A stretch of DNA of 64,000 bases, taken from JANNSX01 sp046348995 (GTDB lineage: Bacteria; Pseudomonadota; Alphaproteobacteria; Rhizobiales; Hyphomicrobiaceae). Location: positions 124,001-188,000 of the forward strand of contig JAXMDB010000001.1 of assembly GCA_046348995.1 (NCBI GenBank), given 5' to 3'. The position numbers and the translations under genes are program-made. Shown one piece after another: positions 60,185-64,000 of the stretch. The notes beneath the pieces were generated by a model. That model had not been told where the DNA came from, searched no databases, and saw only the letters and a program-made list of their open reading frames with translations. Numbering within the stretch: position 1 is the stretch's first letter; every line of letters starts with the position of its first letter.

Positions 60185-60227
60185 GAAAACCTCCACCCGT
60201 ACGCTCTGCGAGCGAAGCAATTTCACT

Positions 60228-60262
60228 AAATACAAGTATACAGTTTTCAACGGTTTGAACAG
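60228..60262 (-). promoter_or_regulatory. AT-rich candidate promoter/operator of the FecR-domain gene
   Basis: A strikingly A/T-rich stretch (TTTCACTAAATACAAGTATA on the plus strand) lies 40-80 nt before the FecR-domain start. It contains TATACT on the minus strand, which resembles a -10 box, and an inverted repeat TTCAA-CGGT-TTGAA (60246-60259). A matching -35 was not convincing. Confidence 0.35.
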
Positions 60263-60375
60263 CAATCCTGGGAGGCGTTCGCAAGTCGGTTAAGGCCGGA
60301 TCTCGCGCCGGGTCTGCTTTACAGACACGGTCTTGCTGCGGATGATGGCCGCTCGCGAAGTCAAAGGAGCCGCCG

Positions 60376-61308
60376 ATGCCTCGATTTCCCGCCCCGTCAA
60401 CCGTCAGCGACGCTGCCCGCACCCTCATCGACAGCGCGCCGCCCATCCTGCCGCTGGACGTATCCGTGGATGCGCTGGTGGCGCTGCGGCGCACTCTTCT
60501 CGACACGGTCGGCCCCGCCGGACGCGAGGTCGCGAAGGCGGCCGGTGTGACGGTCGAGGAGGCGCGTGTCGGCGGCGTGCCGGTGCAATGGGTGATCCCG
60601 CGCGATGCCTCGAGCAATGCCGTGATCCAATATGCGTTCGGCGGCGGCTATGTCACCGGCAGCCCGGAGGAGGATCTGGCGATCACCGCGCGGCTGGCGG
60701 CCTTCTCGGGGGCTCGCGTCTGCGCCGTGCGCTATCGGCTGGCGCCCGAGCATCCCTATCCCGCGCAGCGTGAGGATGCGCTCGCGGTCTACCGTGGCCT
60801 GTTGTCCTCTGGAGCGCGCAAGATCGCGGTGTCTGGAGAATCCGCGGGCGGCAATCTCTCGCTGGCGTTGATCGGAGCCGCGGCCGCCGAAGGTCTGCCG
60901 ATGCCGGTCGCGGCCGCGCTGCTGTCGCCGTGGTGCGACCTGACGCATTCGGGTGATTCCGCCGCCACCAACGACGGCGTCGATCCGGTCTTCAGCCGGG
61001 ACCTGTGGGGCGTGGCAATGGCCCGCACGTTCGCTGGCGGCCAGCCCCTGGATCTGCCGGGCATATCCCCGATCCATGCGCCGGTGCCGAAGGGCTTTCC
61101 ACCGACGCTCATCACATCCGGCACGCGCGATCTTCTGCTCAGCGATTGCGCGCGGCTGTCGACGAAGCTGCGCGCCGCCGGGGTCGCCGCCGAGCTGCGC
61201 GTCTGGGAGGGCATGTGGCACGTGTTCGAGTATTATCCTGAGCTTCCCGAGGCGGAGGCGTCGCTCAACGAGCTCGGCGCGTTCCTGAAGCGGCATCTGC
61301 AGGCGTAG
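60376..61308 (+). CDS. Alpha/beta hydrolase, HSL-type esterase
   Basis: A 310-residue alpha/beta hydrolase of the hormone-sensitive-lipase-like (family IV) class. The oxyanion motif reads FGGGYVTGS (a variant of HGGG), the nucleophile SGESAGGN, the acid residue lies in TSGTRDLLLSD, and His in GMWHVFEYYPE. It hydrolyses short-chain esters; no transport signal is visible. It is monocistronic, with AT-rich DNA upstream and a repeat-filled gap after it. Confidence 0.92.
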   Translation: MPRFPAPSTVSDAARTLIDSAPPILPLDVSVDALVALRRTLLDTVGPAGREVAKAAGVTVEEARVGGVPVQWVIPRDASSNAVIQYAFGGGYVTGSPEEDLAITARLAAFSGARVCAVRYRLAPEHPYPAQREDALAVYRGLLSSGARKIAVSGESAGGNLSLALIGAAAAEGLPMPVAAALLSPWCDLTHSGDSAATNDGVDPVFSRDLWGVAMARTFAGGQPLDLPGISPIHAPVPKGFPPTLITSGTRDLLLSDCARLSTKLRAAGVAAELRVWEGMWHVFEYYPELPEAEASLNELGAFLKRHLQA

Positions 61309-61363
61309 CACTACGGCGAAGCGGTCCAGACCCTATTCGATTGTCAAAGAGCGGAAGTGAGGG

Positions 61364-61414
61364 AGTAGTGAGTAGTGAGTAGTGAGTAGTGAGTAGTGAA
61401 GTAGTGAAGTAGTG
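61364..61414 (+). repeat. Tandem heptamer repeat AGTAGTG
   Basis: Five head-to-tail copies of AGTAGTG (61364-61398) are followed by two copies of AAGTAGTG (61399-61414). The array is short and purine-rich on the plus strand. Copy number is likely variable between strains. Confidence 0.85.
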
Positions 61415-61426
61415 AAGGAGACGTGT

Positions 61427-61449
61427 AGGGGCGAGCGGCGCTCGCCCCT
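61427..61449. repeat. Perfect palindrome in gap
   Basis: AGGGGCGAGC-GGC-GCTCGCCCCT is a perfect 10-bp stem with 3-nt loop. A related GGCGACC-GCC-GGTCGCC stem lies at 61478-61494, and a third, GGCGACC-TGCC-GGTCGC, at 61827-61843, just past the histidine kinase stop. They look like a small family of GC-rich hairpins. Confidence 0.7.
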
Positions 61450-61860
61450 CTTGCATTGCGACGATACGACGAAGTGAGGCGACCGCCGGTCGCCCCTACG
61501 ACGGAGGTGGCGTGCTCTCCGGAGCCGTGATGAATGCACCGCCTATCCGCCTCTGCCCGCTAGTGGGGAGAGGGCAGGGTGAGGGGCAGCCACAGGGGAG
61601 ATCATTGCCATAACCATCGTCATCCTCGCGCGGCGCGGGAGAAAGCGTAGGGCGGGTTGAGCCGTAGGCGAAGCCCGCCGTCTCTTGCGCCGCCCGTGTG
61701 GCGGCGGATTTCTCCCGGACACAAGTCCGGGCTCAGTCTGCCTACGAGACTCGCGCTCGCGGTGTGAGGATGACGGGCAGGGTCGACGTGTGATCCTGAG
61801 CAAACCCTGCGCCGCTGGTCAGGGTGGGCGACCTGCCGGTCGCGCCTACGGTGTCCGCGT

Positions 61861-63249
61861 CTAGACCGGCACTCGCACCACCGCGCGCAAGCCGCCCAAA
61901 TCGCTGTCCTCGAGCCAGATGTCGCCGCCGTGCACGTGGGCGATGTCGCGGGCGATGGCGAGGCCGAGGCCCGTGTGGCCTTGGTCGACGTTGCGCCCCT
62001 TCTCGATCCTGAAGAACGGGCGGAACACGAGCTCGCGTTGCTCGGCCGGAATGCCCGGCCCGTTGTCGTCGACCTCGACCTTGAGCCACTCCTTGTCCTG
62101 CGTCACCGTGATGACGACGCGATCGGCATAGCGGGCGGCATTCGAGACGAGGTTCCCCACCGCGCGCTTGAAATTCTGCCGGCGCAGCGGCACCGGCGCC
62201 TTTCGGCGGCGGCGGAACCTGAGCTCGATCGGCTTGCCGAACCGGCGGGCGTCGTCCCTGATCTCCTCGACGATCTCGCGGATGTCGGCCGGCTTCGTCT
62301 CCTCGCCGCTGCCGCCCTTGGCGAAGGCCATGTAGTCCTCGAGCATCGCCTGCATCTCGTCGATGTCGGACTTCAATGGCGCCATGCCGGCGTCGTCGCC
62401 TAAGAGCGCGATCTCGAGCCGGAACCGGGTCAAGATCGTCCGCAAATCGTGACTGACGCCGGCAAGCATCGTCGTGCGCTGCTCGAGATGCTTCTCGATG
62501 CGGTCGCGCATCTCGGCGAAGGCCTGCGCGGCCTGCCGGACCTCGCGCGCGCCGCGCGGCCTGAAGTCGTCTGGCACCGGCCGCCCCTTGCCGAAGGCTT
62601 CGGCCGCGTCGGCCAATCTCAAGATCGGCTTGATCTGGTTGCGCAGGAAGAGGATGGCGACAGTGAGCAGCACGAGCGAGGTCGCCACCATCCAGATGAG
62701 AAAGATGTGCGAGTTGGAGGCGTAGGTCTGGCTGCGCGTCGCCATGAAGCGCAGCACGGCGTCCTCGACCCGCACGCGCACGTCGACGAAGCGGGAGTTG
62801 CCGACCGTGTCGATCCAGAACGGATAGGAGATCTGACGCCTGATCTCGCTCGACAGCGTGCGGTCGAGCAGATCGAAGAAGGGCTTGGGCCGCGCCGGCG
62901 GCAGGTCGGCGGCGGGCAGCACCTGCATGGAAAGCCGCAACCGCTGGTCGGCCATGGCGATCAGCGCGCGATAATCGTCGTTGCCCTTGTACTCTTTGTA
63001 GGTGTCGATGACGGCCGCGATGTCGCCGGCGGTCGATTCCGACAGGCGCCGCGTCACCGATTCCCAGTGCCGCTCCATGAAGACGAAGGCGACGACAGAT
63101 TCGAGCAGCACGATCGGCGCGATGATGATGATGAGGGCGCGCGCATACAGGCCCTTCGGCATGAGCATCGCGCCGAGCGCGGCGATCCGCTTGTAGACGG
63201 TCCGGGCGGGCTTGATCAGCGCCGCTTTGTCGGTGGGAAGCGCGACCAT
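61861..63249 (-). CDS. Two-component sensor histidine kinase, EnvZ-like
   Basis: A 462-residue membrane histidine kinase. Transmembrane segments are near residues 37-57 and 183-202, enclosing a periplasmic sensor of about 125 residues. A HAMP-like region (about 203-255) leads to the phosphoacceptor H267 in VSHDLRT, then N-box NLVSNAARYA, G1 DDNGPGIP, F-box FRPFFRIE and G2 GHTGLGLAIARD. It directly follows the response regulator with no gap. Its architecture fits EnvZ-type sensors of osmotic or envelope signals, but the signal is unknown. Confidence 0.94.
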   Translation of the reverse strand: MVALPTDKAALIKPARTVYKRIAALGAMLMPKGLYARALIIIIAPIVLLESVVAFVFMERHWESVTRRLSESTAGDIAAVIDTYKEYKGNDDYRALIAMADQRLRLSMQVLPAADLPPARPKPFFDLLDRTLSSEIRRQISYPFWIDTVGNSRFVDVRVRVEDAVLRFMATRSQTYASNSHIFLIWMVATSLVLLTVAILFLRNQIKPILRLADAAEAFGKGRPVPDDFRPRGAREVRQAAQAFAEMRDRIEKHLEQRTTMLAGVSHDLRTILTRFRLEIALLGDDAGMAPLKSDIDEMQAMLEDYMAFAKGGSGEETKPADIREIVEEIRDDARRFGKPIELRFRRRRKAPVPLRRQNFKRAVGNLVSNAARYADRVVITVTQDKEWLKVEVDDNGPGIPAEQRELVFRPFFRIEKGRNVDQGHTGLGLAIARDIAHVHGGDIWLEDSDLGGLRAVVRVPV

Positions 63250-63981
63250 CTAGTCCGTATGGAGGATGTAGCCCTTGCCGCGGACGGTTTGCAGATAGAT
63301 CGGGTTGGAAGGGTCGACCTCGATCTTGCGGCGCAGGCGGTTGATCTGAACGTCGACGGCACGCTCGCTGCCGGTCGCCTCCCCGGTGATGAGCTCGTGT
63401 CGCGGGATCGTGGCGCCGAGGCGCGAGGCGAACAGGCGCATGAGGTCACGCTCGCGCTCGGTGAGCTTGATGGTCTCCTCGCCGCGCTTGAGCTCGCCGC
63501 GCCCGACGTGGAAGGCATAGTCGCCCATCCGGATCTCGTCCTTGGGGGCCGGTGCCTCGCTCTGCTGCTGGCGTTTCAGGATGTTGTTCAGCCGGAGCAG
63601 GAGCTCGCGCGGCTCGAAGGGTTTGCCGAGATAGTCGTCGACGCCCGCTTCCAGCCCCTTGATGCGGCTCTCGGCTTCGCTGCGGGCCGTCAGCATCAGG
63701 ATCGGAATGCGGGAGTGACCTTTGAGCTCGCGCGCGAAATCGATGCCGTTGAGCTCGCCGGGCATCATCACGTCGAGGATGACGATGTCGAATGCGAGGC
63801 CGCGCATGGAGCTGCGGGCCGCCTCGACATGGCCTGCGGTGGTCGTCCGGTAGCCGTTGTTCTGCAGATAGCTCGCGAGCAGGTCGCGGATGCGCTGATC
63901 GTCGTCGACGATGAGGACATGGGGCGCGTTGTCGGACAAGGGCTGCGGTTGGCGGCTCGCCCGTGCAACAGCATCAGTCAT
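63250..63981 (-). CDS. OmpR-family response regulator
   Basis: A 243-residue response regulator. It has a receiver domain with acidic pocket D26/D27, phosphoacceptor D70 (VILDVMMPG) and K in LGKPFEPREL, and a winged-helix OmpR/PhoB DNA-binding domain (about 145-243, ending LQTVRGKGYIL). It precedes its histidine kinase in the transcript, stop and start being adjacent. Targets cannot be read from the window, which ends here. Confidence 0.95.
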   Translation of the reverse strand: MTDAVARASRQPQPLSDNAPHVLIVDDDQRIRDLLASYLQNNGYRTTTAGHVEAARSSMRGLAFDIVILDVMMPGELNGIDFARELKGHSRIPILMLTARSEAESRIKGLEAGVDDYLGKPFEPRELLLRLNNILKRQQQSEAPAPKDEIRMGDYAFHVGRGELKRGEETIKLTERERDLMRLFASRLGATIPRHELITGEATGSERAVDVQINRLRRKIEVDPSNPIYLQTVRGKGYILHTD

Positions 63982-64000
63982 CGGTCTCTCCCGATCCGCG

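Larger units (their letters stand above)
61309..61860. other. Repeat-rich 552-nt gap, no gene found
   Basis: Between the esterase (plus) and the histidine kinase (minus) I found no supported gene. It holds the tandem heptamer array, several GC hairpins, and an element at about 61555-61590 (CCCGCTAGTGGGGAGAGGGCAGGGTGAGGGG) that resembles the G-rich elements at 7190-7432 and 20660-20780. Confidence 0.6.

Noticed and set aside
61364..61414. CRISPR array
   Set aside because: The repeat unit is 7-8 nt without spacers and no cas gene is present.
1..64000. tRNA or rRNA genes
   Set aside because: No cloverleaf-compatible GTTCRANYC-type segment or rRNA motif was found outside coding sequence.

Overview
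The window is high-GC, densely coded DNA from what looks like an alphaproteobacterium. The gene style (many SDRs, several Liv-type ABC importers, EnvZ/OmpR-like two-component pair, short GC-rich intergenic palindromes) fits Hyphomicrobiales best; this is inference, because no rRNA or other phylogenetic marker is present. About 57 genes were supported. No tRNA, rRNA, CRISPR array or intact insertion sequence was seen.

Layout. 1-1165: end of an exported-looking protein and a chorismate-mutase/PchB-like gene. 1207-3104: a frame-disrupted RTX (calcium-binding nonapeptide repeat) gene. 3152-10048 (minus): beta-lactamase-fold serine hydrolase, alpha/beta hydrolase, FAH-family hydrolase, DadA-like dehydrogenase, HpcH/HpaI aldolase and GMC oxidoreductase. 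10218-34168 (mostly plus): a catabolic island with a Pot-type ABC importer, two tandem SDRs, a luciferase-like flavoenzyme, a proline-racemase family enzyme, a cobalamin-binding mutase-like protein, an acetoacetate-decarboxylase family protein, an OYE/dienoyl-CoA-reductase-like flavoprotein, an Asp/Glu racemase family enzyme, a DapA-family lyase, an ectoine-hydrolase/creatinase-like M24 protein, a RidA-family protein, two more SDRs and a complete Liv-type importer. 34201-45163: a second Liv-type importer (with a fused permease-ATPase) plus FAD amine oxidoreductase and class III aminotransferase, divergent from an RpiR regulator, cysteine hydrolase, glutamine-synthetase-like ligase and N-formylglutamate amidohydrolase. 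This reads as an amine or polyamine pathway that may use gamma-glutamylation.

45170-56486 is the most unusual part. On the minus strand are a 2Fe-2S/flavin NAD(P)H reductase, a tetraheme c554-like cytochrome, a di-heme-b-like membrane protein and a decaheme cytochrome. Divergent from them are a pentaheme c554-like cytochrome, an outer-membrane beta-barrel protein, a type III polyketide synthase and an ICMT-family methyltransferase. The set could span both membranes and may include its own phenolic-lipid or quinone-like carrier. I know of no described system with this composition.

56810-63981: an M24-fold protein whose metal and catalytic residues match the DMSP lyase DddP, a YaiI/DUF188 protein, a FecR-domain protein with a His/Gly-rich tail, an HSL-type esterase, a repeat-rich intergenic stretch and an EnvZ/OmpR-like two-component system at the right edge.
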